Positions 43,363 through 52,776 of a DNA stretch of 64,000 nt are shown one piece after another. The DNA comes from JAFKFI01 sp963795435 (GTDB lineage: Bacteria; Pseudomonadota; Alphaproteobacteria; Acetobacterales; Acetobacteraceae): assembly GCA_963795435.1 (NCBI GenBank), contig CAWCHV010000003.1:62001-126000 (forward strand). The letters are read 5' to 3'. How positions within the stretch are numbered: the stretch's first letter is position 1; the number at the start of each line of letters is the position of its first letter. Below the pieces are notes generated by a model. The model made no database searches. It was not told where the DNA came from and saw nothing but the letters and a program-made list of their open reading frames with translations. Made by a program: the position numbers and the translations under genes.

Positions 43363-44123
43363 TATCGCGGCGCCATCCGGAGCGCGCCGTCGAGCCGGAT
43401 CGTCTCGCCGTTGAGGAAGCGGTTGGCGGCGATGTGCAGCACGAGGGCGGCGTATTCCTCCGGCATCCCGAGCCGCGCGGGGAACGGCACGGAGGCGGCG
43501 AGCGCGTCCCGCACCTCCTGCGGCAATCCGCCGAACATCGGCGTCTGGATCAGCCCCGGCGCAATCGTCATCACCCGCACGCCGGAGCGCGCGAGTTCGC
43601 GGGCGGCCTGGATGGTCAGCCCGATCACCCCGGCCTTGGATGCCGCATAGGCCGCCTGCCCGACCTGGCCCTCGTAGCCAGCGATCGAGGCGGTGTTGAC
43701 GATCAGCCCACGCTCGCCGTCGGCCCCGGGATCGAGCGCGCCCATCTCGGCCGCCGCCAGGCGCAGCATGTTGAACGTGCCGATGAGATTGACCCGGATG
43801 ACCCGCTCGAAATCCACGAGCTTCATCGGCCCCTCCTTGCCGACGATCCGCTGAGCGACGCCGATACCGGCGCAGTTGACCAGCACGCGCGCCCCACCAT
43901 GCGCCGCCTGCGCGCGGGCGAACGCCGCCTCGGCGGAGGCCGCGTCCGCCACGTCGCAGCCCACCGCGAGCCCGCCGATCCGCCCGGCGACAGCCTGGGC
44001 GGCGGCCTCGTTGAGGTCCACCACCGTGACCTTGCACCCCGCCCCGGCCAGCGCGGTGGCGGTCGCCGCCCCCAGCCCCGACGCCCCGCCGGTGACGATC
44101 GCGGCCTGTCCGTTCAAGTCCAT
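43362..44123 (-). CDS. SDR, type II 3-hydroxyacyl-CoA dehydrogenase-like
   Basis: A 253-residue oxidoreductase. TGGASGLGAATATALAGAGC, DLNEAAAQAV (NAD type), LVNCAGIGVAQRI, IVNTASIAGYEGQVGQAAYA and ASKAGVIGLTIQAARELA are the SDR motifs. The order and the block IAPGLIQTPMFGGLPQEVRD and PFPARLGMPEEYAALVLHI closely follow the HSD17B10/acyl-CoA dehydrogenase type II subgroup, used in beta-oxidation of branched or short acyl-CoAs. The substrate is inference. It is monocistronic, divergent from the adenylate cyclase. Confidence 0.88.
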   Translation of the reverse strand: MDLNGQAAIVTGGASGLGAATATALAGAGCKVTVVDLNEAAAQAVAGRIGGLAVGCDVADAASAEAAFARAQAAHGGARVLVNCAGIGVAQRIVGKEGPMKLVDFERVIRVNLIGTFNMLRLAAAEMGALDPGADGERGLIVNTASIAGYEGQVGQAAYAASKAGVIGLTIQAARELARSGVRVMTIAPGLIQTPMFGGLPQEVRDALAASVPFPARLGMPEEYAALVLHIAANRFLNGETIRLDGALRMAPR

Positions 44124-44294
44124 CTCGGTCCCCCTCGGTTCCCGTACGGCGCATTGTCGTGCAGGCTACGGCGTCTGAGCAAATGGGGGGTCCAGGTACT
44201 CTCAGTTATTTTGCTGAGCGCTACTGCTCTACGAACGTGAAACGAGTTGGGCGATCGCCACTTTCCGCCTAATGGTGGGTCCAATGGTGCTGTC

Positions 44295-45575
44295 ATGAAT
44301 GAAGGGGCCGTCATCGGTTCGGTCGAGGCGCGGAACGCCGGTGCCGGCCTTATCGGCTGGCTGGCAGAAGCCGGGCTGCACAATCTACCGCTCGAGCAGA
44401 TCGTGGATGGCTTTTCGTGCCGGCTGAATGAAATGGGAGTCGCGATCGCACGAACCTTTGTCGGAATGAACACGCTGCATTCCATGGTCAGGGCAAGAAG
44501 CCTGATCTGGGATCGGGTGTCTGGTCCAAGTGTGAAATACGAGCTGGACCACGTAGCCTTCGGCGGTCCGTTTGTGCAACAAAGTCCGTTCGCTCGCATA
44601 CTCCGTGAAGGCACGCGCGAAGAGCGCCGGCGCCTGACGGGCAGCAATTCGCTCGAAAACTCGCCAATCTTCGAGGAGCTGCGGTCGGCTGGCATGACGG
44701 AATGGTTTGGCGCCGTGTTCCCGTTCGGCGAACTATCGCCGCAATTGCGCGGGGCGAATCAGACTGAGCGTAAGGATCAGCTCTGGCTCGTCTGCTCGCT
44801 GACCACTGACCGGGCGGAAGGTTATCGCGACGCCGACGTGATCACGCTGCGGCAGGTGCTGCCAATCTTCGCGGTCGCGATAAAGGCTGCCACGATGCGC
44901 TCGATTGGTCACGGCCTGCTTGCCACTTACCTCGGAGTTGATCCTGCAAATCGCGTGCTTTCCGGCACGGTGCTACGAGGAGAGGTGCAGGCCATCGGAG
45001 CCGTGCTCCTCTACGCCGATTTGCGCGGCTTCACCGAACTCGCGGATACAGCGTCGGGCGATGACCTTCTGGCGGCGCTTGATGCATATTTGGACAGCAT
45101 GGCGCGGCCTGTTGTGCAGCGTGGCGGCGAAATACTGAAGTTCATGGGCGACGGCCTTCTGGCAGCTTTTGACACCATCCGTGCCGACTGCGCCGACGTC
45201 TGCAGCACGGCCCTCGACGCCGCCGAGGAGGCGGTCTCCAGCGTCGAGACCCTGAATGCCGCTCGACGGGCGGCGGGTCAGCGTTTCGCGGGCCTCGACA
45301 TCGCACTCCATGTCGGCGATGTGCTCTATGGAAATGTCGGAATCGATGAACGACTCGACTTCACCGTGATCGGTCCGGCGGTGAACGAGGCTTCGCGGAT
45401 CGAGGTAATGTGCAAGTCCATCGGACAGAATGTCCTTGCATCGGATCGATTTGCGAACGCGGCCAAGCGGTCTCGTGATCGCCTCGTCTCGGTCGGACTG
45501 CATCAACTCCGGGGCGTGCGTGGCGAGACCGAACTCTTCGCATTGGTCGGAAAGAAACGCGACGACGACAGGTGA
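44295..45575 (+). CDS. Class III adenylate/guanylate cyclase
   Basis: A 426-residue cyclase. The C-terminal CHD domain (about residues 235-426) has LLYADLRGFTELADTASGDD with the metal aspartate, GGEILKFMGDGLLAAFDTIR with the second metal site, and LDFTVIGPAVNEASRIEVM in the base-binding region. The N-terminal 230 residues are a soluble sensor-like domain of unknown ligand (GMNTLHSMVRARSLIWDRVS, LTTDRAEGYRDADVITLRQV), found in many alphaproteobacterial cyclases. No membrane segment. Codon use is a little less GC-rich than the neighbours. The ATG at 44295 has no strong ribosome site; a start at 44247 is possible. Confidence 0.87.
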   Translation: MNEGAVIGSVEARNAGAGLIGWLAEAGLHNLPLEQIVDGFSCRLNEMGVAIARTFVGMNTLHSMVRARSLIWDRVSGPSVKYELDHVAFGGPFVQQSPFARILREGTREERRRLTGSNSLENSPIFEELRSAGMTEWFGAVFPFGELSPQLRGANQTERKDQLWLVCSLTTDRAEGYRDADVITLRQVLPIFAVAIKAATMRSIGHGLLATYLGVDPANRVLSGTVLRGEVQAIGAVLLYADLRGFTELADTASGDDLLAALDAYLDSMARPVVQRGGEILKFMGDGLLAAFDTIRADCADVCSTALDAAEEAVSSVETLNAARRAAGQRFAGLDIALHVGDVLYGNVGIDERLDFTVIGPAVNEASRIEVMCKSIGQNVLASDRFANAAKRSRDRLVSVGLHQLRGVRGETELFALVGKKRDDDR

Positions 45576-45687
45576 CTTGAAGCCAGCCGTATCCGCCCCG
45601 TCACAACTCACGCGCGGGCACGAAGGTTCCCGCCATCGTCGACATGGGGCAGTCTTCCCCCATAAATCGCGACGGGGAACAGGCACG

Positions 45688-47382
45688 ATGACCCACACCG
45701 GCTGGCGCGCCCGTGCCACCACGTTGTTTGACTGCGAGAAACAGCCCGCCAGCGGCGCGCGCGGCATGGTCGTGACCAATCACCCGCTGGCCTCCGCCGC
45801 CGGCGCCGAAATGCTCGCCGCCGGCGGCAACGCGATCGACGCCGCGATTGCGGCCCTGTTCACCCTCACCGTGGTCGAGCCGATGATGGTTGGCATTCTC
45901 GGCGGCGGCATGGCGCATCTGCGGCTGGCGGATGGGCGGCATCTGGTGATCGATGGGCTCAGCACCGCCCCGCTCGCCACCGGCCCCGAGACCTACACGC
46001 CCGACCCCGACGCTCCGCCCAGCACGATGGATGCCGTCGGGCGAAAGAACGCGCTCGGCCCCACCGCCGTCGCCGTACCCGGCACGCTCAAGGCGTGGTG
46101 CGACACCCTGGCACGCTTTGGCACTTTTTCCCTGCCCGACGTGCTCGAACCCGCCATCCGCCACGCCGCGCGCGGCTTTCGCGCCACGCCGTATCTCAGC
46201 GAGTGCGCCGCCGAGAGCGCCGCCGACCTCGCGCGCGACGCCGAGATCGCCCGCCTGATTCTCCCCGGCGGCGCGCCGATCGTCGCCGGCACGCGGCTTG
46301 TGCAAGGCGCCTACGCGGAGACCTTGCGCGCCATCGCCACGGAGGGTCCCGGCGTGCTCTATGACGGCGCGCTCGGCCGCGCGCTCACCGAACATGTGGC
46401 GCGCTCGGGCGGCCACATCGCGACGGCCGACCTCGCCGGGGTCCGCGTCATCGATCGCGACGTGATCCGTGGCGAGTATCGCGGCTACGAGATCGTCGGG
46501 CCTCCGCCGCCGTCCTCATCGGGCGTGCATGTCACGCAGATGCTCAACATCCTCGCGGGCTTCGACCTGCGCGGCATGGGCTTCGGCTCGCCCGACGCGC
46601 TGCACCTGCTGGCCGAGGCGCTGAAGATCGCCTTCGCCGACCGTGCCGCCGCCACCGCCGATCCGGCCTTCGTCGACGTGCCGATCGCAAAGCTGATCGA
46701 CCGCCGCTACGCCGACGAGCGCCGTGCCGAGATCGACATGCGGCACGCAAGGCGCTGGAGCACCGGCGTCATCTCCGGGGAGTCTTCCAACACCACCCAC
46801 GTCACGGTCGCCGATGCCGACGGCAACATCGTCGCCAGCACGCAGACGATCAACAGCCTGTTCGGCGCGCGCTTCATCGTGCCGGGCACCGGCATGATCC
46901 CCAACAACTACATGTACCTGTTCGACCCGAGCCCCGGCCGTGCGCTGTCGGTGGCGCCCGGCAAGCGCATCACCACCTCGATGGCCCCGCTCATCGGCTT
47001 GCGCGGGGGAAAGCCTGCCTTCGCGCTCGGCCTGCCGGGCGGCTTGCGCATCTTCGGCTCGGCGATGCAGGCGGTCATCAACCTGATCGACCACGGCATG
47101 TCGCTGCAGGATGCGGTGGAGGCGCCGCGCCTGTGGACACAGGGTTTTGCCCTCGAAATGGAGACCGGCTTTCCCGAGCCGGTGCGCGCGGCGCTGCGCG
47201 AGCGCGGTCACGAGGTGTTGCCGGTGCCGCATGTCGGCGGCGGGATGTGCGCGGTCGGGTTCGAGGCGGACGGCACGCTGACCGGCGCCGCCTGCTGGCG
47301 CGCCGACGGCACGCCCGTCGGCATTGGCGGCGGGCTGGCGCGGGACGGCGTTCGGTTCTGGCCGGATGCCGGCCGGCATTGA
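45688..47382 (+). CDS. ggt: Gamma-glutamyltransferase family protein
   Basis: A 564-residue Ntn hydrolase. MVVTNHPLASAAGAEMLAAG, GGGMAHLRLADGRHLVIDG, and the self-cleaving threonine in ESSNTTHVTVADADGNIVAS mark the large and small subunits; NNYMYLFDPSPGRALSVAPG and PGGLRIFGSAMQAVINLIDH are the substrate-binding blocks. No signal peptide is visible, so it may be cytosolic like the acylase-type members rather than a periplasmic glutathione hydrolase. The ATG at 45688 has GGGGAACAGG upstream. It is followed 54 bases later by the ThDP enzyme gene. Confidence 0.88.
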   Translation: MTHTGWRARATTLFDCEKQPASGARGMVVTNHPLASAAGAEMLAAGGNAIDAAIAALFTLTVVEPMMVGILGGGMAHLRLADGRHLVIDGLSTAPLATGPETYTPDPDAPPSTMDAVGRKNALGPTAVAVPGTLKAWCDTLARFGTFSLPDVLEPAIRHAARGFRATPYLSECAAESAADLARDAEIARLILPGGAPIVAGTRLVQGAYAETLRAIATEGPGVLYDGALGRALTEHVARSGGHIATADLAGVRVIDRDVIRGEYRGYEIVGPPPPSSSGVHVTQMLNILAGFDLRGMGFGSPDALHLLAEALKIAFADRAAATADPAFVDVPIAKLIDRRYADERRAEIDMRHARRWSTGVISGESSNTTHVTVADADGNIVASTQTINSLFGARFIVPGTGMIPNNYMYLFDPSPGRALSVAPGKRITTSMAPLIGLRGGKPAFALGLPGGLRIFGSAMQAVINLIDHGMSLQDAVEAPRLWTQGFALEMETGFPEPVRAALRERGHEVLPVPHVGGGMCAVGFEADGTLTGAACWRADGTPVGIGGGLARDGVRFWPDAGRH

Positions 47383-47436
47383 TCGGCAGCGCGCTGGCGT
47401 GCCAGCGTCAGGATGGACAGCAGAGGGGACGGTGCA

Positions 47437-49056
47437 ATGGCGAGAATGACGGGCGGAGAGGCGATCGTCGACGGTCTGCTGCGGCACGGCATCGACACGG
47501 TGTTCGGCCTGCCTGGTGTGCAGGTCTACGGCTTGTTCGACGGCTTCGCGCGCGCGGCGAACCGGCTGCGGCTCATCAACGCGCGGCACGAGCAGACCAC
47601 CGCCTACATGGCGCTCGGCTATGCCTGCGCGACCGGACGCCCGGCCGCCTACGCCGTCGTCCCCGGCCCCGGCGTGCTCAACACCACAGCGGCACTCGCC
47701 ACGGCCTGGGGCCTAAACGCGCCGGTGCTCTGCATCACCGGCCAGGTGCCGAGTGCCATGATCGGGCGCGGGCGCGGGCAGTTGCACGAACTGCCCGATC
47801 AGCTCGACACGCTACGCAGCCTGCTGAAATGGGCCGAGCGCATCGAGCACCCGACGCAGGCTCCCTATCAGGTCGCGCGCGCCTTCCAGGAGATGCTGAG
47901 CGGCCGTCGCGGCCCGGTCGCGATCGAGATGCCGCTCGATCAAATGTCAGCCTCCGCCGAGGTAGCGCCACACGATCCTCTCCCGCTGGCCCCCAACCCG
48001 ACGCCCGACATCGAGCAGATCGCCGCCGTCGCCAAACTGGTTGCAAACGCAAAGGCCCCGATGATCTGGGTCGGCGGCGGCGCGCTCCACGCCCCGGCCG
48101 AAATCCTCGCACTCGCCGAGCGCATCGGCGCGCCGGTGGTCTCGTTCCGCAGCGGGCGCGGCATCGTCGACGACCGCCATCCGCTCGGCCTGACCATCCC
48201 CGCCGGCTATCGCCTGTGGCCGGAGACCGACCTGCTGCTCGCCTTCGGCACCCGCCTCGACGTGCCGATGGCGCGCTGGGGCAAGGTCCCCGACGGGCTC
48301 AAGATCGCGCGCATCGACATCGACGCCGCCGAGATGCGCCGCCTCAAGGTCGATATCGGCATCGTCGCCGACACGGCGGACGCCGCGCGGATGCTGACGC
48401 GGGCTGTCACCCCGCGCAGTGACTCCGCGCGCGCCGACGCGGTCGCGCGCGCCAAGGCCGACACCATCGCCGCGATCAGCAAGGTGCAGCCGCAGATGTC
48501 ATATCTCGCGGCGATCCGCGACGTGCTGCCGGAGGACGGCATCTTCTGCGACGAGATGACGCAGGTCGGCTATGTCTCGTGGTTCGGCTTCCCTTTCCAC
48601 ACACCGCGCACGCTCATCACCTCCGGCTTCTCCGGCACGCTCGGCGCGGGGTTCCCGATGGCGCTCGGCGTCAAGGTGGCGCAGCCGGACCGGGCGGTGG
48701 TCGCCGTCACCGGCGATGGCGGCTTCCTGTTCGGCGGCGCCGAGCTCGCGACCGCCGTGCAGCACGGCATCAATCTCGTGACGGTGCTGTTCAACAACTC
48801 CGCCTACGGCAACGTGCTGCGCGATCAGCACCGGCTGTTCGAGGGCCGCGATTCCGGCTCCGCGCTGCGCAACCCGGATTTCCAGATCTACGCAAGAAGC
48901 TTCGGCGTCCCGTCATGGCGCGTCACCGACCCCGATGGCCTCCGCTCGGCGTTGCGCGAAGCTCTGGCGACAAACAGCCCGGCGCTGATCGAGGTGATCA
49001 CCGACATCACCAAGGAAGCGCAACCGTGGGAGTTCATCGCCCCCGGACGCAGCTAG
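47437..49056 (+). CDS. Thiamine-diphosphate-dependent enzyme, acetolactate-synthase-like
   Basis: A 540-residue ThDP enzyme with the three-domain layout. FGLPGVQVYGLFDGFA and LINARHEQTTAYMALGYACA hold the catalytic glutamate, AYAVVPGPGVLNTTAALATA the pyrimidine domain, and VAVTGDGGFLFGGAELATAV with VLFNNSAYGNVLRDQ the GDG-N diphosphate site. The catabolic acetolactate synthase, sulfoacetaldehyde acetyltransferase, oxalyl-CoA decarboxylase and related enzymes share these features, so the reaction is open. An ATG at 47413 is in frame; 47437 is preferred for GAGGGG upstream. It is convergent with the Liv operon. Confidence 0.85.
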   Translation: MARMTGGEAIVDGLLRHGIDTVFGLPGVQVYGLFDGFARAANRLRLINARHEQTTAYMALGYACATGRPAAYAVVPGPGVLNTTAALATAWGLNAPVLCITGQVPSAMIGRGRGQLHELPDQLDTLRSLLKWAERIEHPTQAPYQVARAFQEMLSGRRGPVAIEMPLDQMSASAEVAPHDPLPLAPNPTPDIEQIAAVAKLVANAKAPMIWVGGGALHAPAEILALAERIGAPVVSFRSGRGIVDDRHPLGLTIPAGYRLWPETDLLLAFGTRLDVPMARWGKVPDGLKIARIDIDAAEMRRLKVDIGIVADTADAARMLTRAVTPRSDSARADAVARAKADTIAAISKVQPQMSYLAAIRDVLPEDGIFCDEMTQVGYVSWFGFPFHTPRTLITSGFSGTLGAGFPMALGVKVAQPDRAVVAVTGDGGFLFGGAELATAVQHGINLVTVLFNNSAYGNVLRDQHRLFEGRDSGSALRNPDFQIYARSFGVPSWRVTDPDGLRSALREALATNSPALIEVITDITKEAQPWEFIAPGRS

Positions 49057-49060
49057 TTCT

Positions 49061-49088
49061 CCCTCTCCCCTTGCTTTGGGGGAGAGGG
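49061..49088. repeat. C/G-rich palindromic repeat, copy 5
   Basis: CCCTCTCCCC, then TTGCTTTG, then GGGGAGAGGG, followed by CCGGGGTGGGGG, five bases after the ThDP enzyme stop and 20 bases before the converging binding-protein gene. It may serve as a shared stop for transcription. Confidence 0.75.
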
Positions 49089-49108
49089 CCGGGGTGGGGG
49101 TCGCGCGG

Positions 49109-50320
49109 TCACAGAACAGGCTTGATGGCCTGCAACTCCTTCGGCCAGACCGTATGCGCATTCCCATCGCTCCACTCAGCAAGAATCAGCGCCGCGTTCT
49201 TGTTCAGTCCGCTCTCGTCGAACACCACGTTCCGCGCCGGCAGCGGCAACCCGGTGAACTCGGTACTCGCGAGAACGTCCCTCAGCTTCGTGCCATCGCG
49301 ACTCGCCGCCTTCTCCAGCGCCTGCGCCGCGATCATCCCGCCGGCGTAGCCAAGCCCAAGCTGCTCGTTGTTCGGCGGATACGGCGCGTCGGCGTGCGCC
49401 TTCTTGTAGGCCTCCACCAGCTCGCTCTCACCCGGCACCTGCAGATCCCAGTTCCAGCTCCACGGCATGAACACGCGATCGGCGGCGGCGCCAAGCGCCT
49501 TGCCGGCCGAATCCGCGGAAATGCCGCCCGCCGCCGCGACCGGCGTCTTGATGCCGAGCCCGCGCATCGTCTTGAGGATCAGGATGGCGTCGGTGAGGAA
49601 GGAGCTCAGGAAGATGAGCTCCGGCTTCTTCTGCAGGATCGGCGAGATCACCACCGAGGGATCGGTCAAATTGCCCTGGAAATTAACTTGCGAGGCGACA
49701 GGCAAGCCGAGCTTCTGCGCCTCGATTGGCAGCGTCTTCGCTACCGACATACTCACCGCGTCGGAGCCCATGTAGATACCGCAGGATTTGGGCGGCGAGC
49801 CGCGCTCCGCCTTGACCATGTCGAACAGGCCGCTCATGGCGAAATTCCAGATCTTGCTGCCCGGAGCAGTAAGTTTGAACGTGTACTTCATGCCACGTTG
49901 CACCAGCGCGTCGACGTAGGAGCTGGTGAGGATCGGCACGCGCGACTTCTCCGCCTCGACCTGCGCCGACAACGTGATCGCGCTGGCGGTCGCACCGTAG
50001 AGAATCAGCGCGCCGTCCTGGTCCAGCATCCGCCGCGTGACGCTGGCGCCCTGGGTCGGGTTGTCCGTCGTGGTGTCGGCCACCACCACCCGCAGCTTGG
50101 CGCCGCCGAGCGCCCTGATGCCCCCCTGCCGATTGATCTGGTCGGCGGCAATGAGAAACCCCCACACGCCGCGCTGCCCACCCTCGCCGAACCCGCCGGT
50201 CAGCGAGTTCGGAGCACCGAGCACGATCTCCTTTTCGTCCGCCCGTCCGAGACGCGGCGCGCCGACCATCGCCGCCGCCGCCATCAGCGCCGCAACGCTT
50301 TCCCTTCGCGTGACCGACAT
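49109..50320 (-). CDS. livK: Branched-chain amino acid type ABC substrate-binding protein, first
   Basis: A 403-residue periplasmic binding protein with a signal containing VTRRESVAALMAAAAMVGAP. The type 1 fold is shown by IVLGAPNSLTGGFGEGGQRG, AADQINRQGGIRALGGAKLR, VVVADTTTDNPTQGASVTRR and ILYGATASAITLSAQVEAEK. In this context the ligand is likely an aromatic acid rather than leucine, because the same run encodes aromatic-degradation enzymes (inference). The ATG at 50320 has GGGGAG upstream. It is the last gene of the long operon, 45 bases after livF. Confidence 0.85.
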   Translation of the reverse strand: MSVTRRESVAALMAAAAMVGAPRLGRADEKEIVLGAPNSLTGGFGEGGQRGVWGFLIAADQINRQGGIRALGGAKLRVVVADTTTDNPTQGASVTRRMLDQDGALILYGATASAITLSAQVEAEKSRVPILTSSYVDALVQRGMKYTFKLTAPGSKIWNFAMSGLFDMVKAERGSPPKSCGIYMGSDAVSMSVAKTLPIEAQKLGLPVASQVNFQGNLTDPSVVISPILQKKPELIFLSSFLTDAILILKTMRGLGIKTPVAAAGGISADSAGKALGAAADRVFMPWSWNWDLQVPGESELVEAYKKAHADAPYPPNNEQLGLGYAGGMIAAQALEKAASRDGTKLRDVLASTEFTGLPLPARNVVFDESGLNKNAALILAEWSDGNAHTVWPKELQAIKPVL

Positions 50321-50364
50321 GGTTTTCTCCCCGTTCATAGCTTCTTGTAACTCCCGCGCCGGCG

Positions 50365-51072
50365 TCAAACTCCAAGATACGCACGACGCACGAATTCCGA
50401 ATCCTGCAGCACGTCGCGAGCTCCCGACAACAGAACCCGCCCGTTCTGCAAAATGACGCCGCGCGTCGCTAGCTCCAGGCAGGTTGCGTTCTGCTCCACC
50501 AGCAGGATCGTCGTGTCCTGCGCGCGGATCGCCGCCAGCCGCTCGAACACCAACTCCGACATCACCGGCGAAAGTCCGAGCGACGGCTCGTCCAGCATCA
50601 GCAGCTTCGGCCCGTTCATCATTGCCCGTCCGATCGCCAGCATCTGCTGCTCTCCGCCCGACAAGGTGCCGCCGAACTGCCGCCGCCGCTCGGCGAGTCG
50701 GGGAAACACTTCGTACACGCCGGCAAGGGCGGCGGTCGAGCCGTCTCCGGCACGACCGCGGATGAAGCTCACCGCGAGGTTTTCCTCGACGGTGAGATTG
50801 GGAAAAATGCGCCGCCCCTCCGGCACGTGCGAAATCCCCGCCCGGGCCACCTGATGCGGCCTGAGCCCGTTCAGCTTCCGCCCGCCGGACGTCACGCCGC
50901 CGCCGCGCGCCGGGACCATGCCGGAGATGCAGCGCAGAATGCTGGTCTTGCCGGCGCCGTTCGCTCCGAGCAAGACGAACACCTCGCCCGCCTCGAACGC
51001 GAAGGACACGTCCCGCACCGCCAGCACGTCCCCATACGCCACACTCAGCCCCTCGACCGCGAGCAGGCTCAT
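50365..51072 (-). CDS. livF: Liv-type ABC transporter ATP-binding protein LivF
   Basis: A 235-residue ATPase. GLSVAYGDVLAVRDVSFAFE, LLGANGAGKTSILRCISGMV (Walker A), PEGRRIFPNLTVEENLAV, GGTLSGGEQQMLAIGRAMMN (signature) and LLMLDEPSLGLSPVMSELVF (Walker B) are typical for LivF. The ATG at 51072 overlaps the livG stop by four bases. Confidence 0.93.
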   Translation of the reverse strand: MSLLAVEGLSVAYGDVLAVRDVSFAFEAGEVFVLLGANGAGKTSILRCISGMVPARGGGVTSGGRKLNGLRPHQVARAGISHVPEGRRIFPNLTVEENLAVSFIRGRAGDGSTAALAGVYEVFPRLAERRRQFGGTLSGGEQQMLAIGRAMMNGPKLLMLDEPSLGLSPVMSELVFERLAAIRAQDTTILLVEQNATCLELATRGVILQNGRVLLSGARDVLQDSEFVRRAYLGV

Positions 51073-51812
51073 CCGAACCCTGTCCGCCTGGTGCCGAGAT
51101 AAGCCTCGATCACGGCCGGATCGTGCGCCACGTCGGCCGGCGCGCCGTCGGCGATCACCGTCGCGTTGTGCAGCACGACCAGCCGCTTCACCATCGCCGC
51201 CAGCACCGAGAGCACGTGCTCCACCACGATCACCGTGATGCCGCTCGTGCGATTGAGCGCGAGGATCTCGTCGATCAGCTCCTCCGCCTCCTCGTGCGTC
51301 AGGCCCGACAGGCTTTCGTCGAGCATCAGCACCCGGCAATGTCCGGCGATGGCGCGGCCGATCTCGACCTTCTTGCGATCGGCCAAGGTGATCTCGGACG
51401 GCAGCCTGTCGGCCTGCGCGCCGAGACGCAGCCGATCGAGCACCAGCTGCACCTCGTCCCGCCACGCGCGATCCGGCGGCAGCGACTGGCGCGCGGCGAC
51501 GGCGATGTTCTCGCGCACCGTCATGCTCTCGAACAGCCGCACCTTCTGGAACGTCCGGCACAATCCCGCGCGCCGCCGCTGGTGTACCGGATCGCGCGTG
51601 CACTCGTCGCCGAAGAAGAACACGGCGCCGCTGCTCGGCGGCAGGTTGCCGCTGACGATCTCGAACAGGGTCGACTTGCCGGCGCCGTTGGGGCCGATCA
51701 GGCCGATCACCTCGCCTTCCATCACGCTGAACGACACGTCGCGCAGCGCCACCAGCCCGCCGAACCGGCGGCCGACGTTCCTGACCTCCAGCGCCGGTGG
51801 AGCGTCGCTCAT
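51069..51812 (-). CDS. livG: Liv-type ABC transporter ATP-binding protein LivG
   Basis: A 247-residue ATPase. LIGPNGAGKSTLFEIVSGNL is Walker A, GLCRTFQKVRLFESMTVREN the Q-loop region of LivG, SEITLADRKKVEIGRAIAGH a slightly unusual signature (LADR in place of LSGG-type), and VLMLDESLSGLTHEEAEELI Walker B with DES in place of DEP. Both changes are within the range seen in LivG-like proteins of aromatic-uptake systems. It overlaps livM by 4 bases (ATGA) and livF likewise. Confidence 0.92.
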   Translation of the reverse strand: MSDAPPALEVRNVGRRFGGLVALRDVSFSVMEGEVIGLIGPNGAGKSTLFEIVSGNLPPSSGAVFFFGDECTRDPVHQRRRAGLCRTFQKVRLFESMTVRENIAVAARQSLPPDRAWRDEVQLVLDRLRLGAQADRLPSEITLADRKKVEIGRAIAGHCRVLMLDESLSGLTHEEAEELIDEILALNRTSGITVIVVEHVLSVLAAMVKRLVVLHNATVIADGAPADVAHDPAVIEAYLGTRRTGFG

Positions 51813-52774
51813 CGCCGCTTCCCCAGCACACCGACGATGCCCTTCGGCGCCCCCAGCACGACCAGCAGCAGCACCAATCCATAAACCAGAATATCGACGC
51901 CGACGAAGCCGAGCTTGGCGGCACCCCAGTTGGTGATCTCCGACAGCACGATCATCAGTGCGCCGCCGAGGATAGGCCCCGCGGCGGTGCCGAGGCCGCC
52001 AATCAGCGCCGGCAATTGCAGCTGGATCGCCTGCCCAAGCCCGAAGGCGGATTCCGGGTCGATCGCCTGGTAGAACTGCATGTAGAGGCCGCCGGCGAGC
52101 GCGGTCATCGCGGCACTAGCCAGGAAACCGAGCAGCTTGGTACGAAACACTGCGACGCCCGACGCGGCGGCGGCGGTTTCGTCGTCACGCACCGCGCGCA
52201 TCTCGAGCCCGAGCTGACTGGCGAGAATCCAGCGCGTGATCGCGTAGTACACGACAACGAACACCAGCCCGGCATACACGAACGGCGCCGGCGAGCGCGA
52301 CTGCATCGCCCACAGCGAGTCGCCCTCGAACTTGAGCGCAAGCCCGTTATCGCCGCCGGTCAGGTCGACGTAGTGGCGCGCGAGCTGGTCGAAGGCGAGC
52401 GACAGCGCGACCGTCGCAAGCGCGAAGAAGATCCCGCGCATCCGCAACGTCATCCCGCCCATCACCAGCGCCACCGCGAGCGCCACCAGCACGCCGGCCC
52501 ACACGCCGAGCCACGGCGGCAAGCCGATCAGGTTGAACAGCAACCCGGTGACGTAGCAGCCCAGGCCGAGGAAGACCCCGTGACCGAGCGACAGCAACCC
52601 ACCGATCCCGGCGACGATGTTCCACGCCTGCCCGAGGCTGATGAAGATCAGCGCCCGCACGATCGCGGCGAGGATATAGTTGTTGACGAAGGGCAGCATC
52701 GGCAGGACCGCGACGACGGCAAGTGCCAGAAGCGGGAACGCGATTTGGCCTAGATGTCGCGCCCGCCGGTCCAT
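51809..52774 (-). CDS. livM: Liv-type ABC transporter permease LivM
   Basis: A 321-residue inner-membrane protein with about eight or nine helices. The starting helix FPLLALAVVAVLPMLPFVNN, the conserved ISLGQAWNIVAGIGGLLSLG, HGVFLGLGCYVTGLLFNLIG and SQLGLEMRAVRDDETAAAAS (coupling region) followed by LPALIGGLGTAAGPILGGAL identify LivM. The ATG at 52774 lies 2 bases after the livH stop. Confidence 0.92.
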   Translation of the reverse strand: MDRRARHLGQIAFPLLALAVVAVLPMLPFVNNYILAAIVRALIFISLGQAWNIVAGIGGLLSLGHGVFLGLGCYVTGLLFNLIGLPPWLGVWAGVLVALAVALVMGGMTLRMRGIFFALATVALSLAFDQLARHYVDLTGGDNGLALKFEGDSLWAMQSRSPAPFVYAGLVFVVVYYAITRWILASQLGLEMRAVRDDETAAAASGVAVFRTKLLGFLASAAMTALAGGLYMQFYQAIDPESAFGLGQAIQLQLPALIGGLGTAAGPILGGALMIVLSEITNWGAAKLGFVGVDILVYGLVLLLVVLGAPKGIVGVLGKRR

Positions 52775-52776
52775 CG

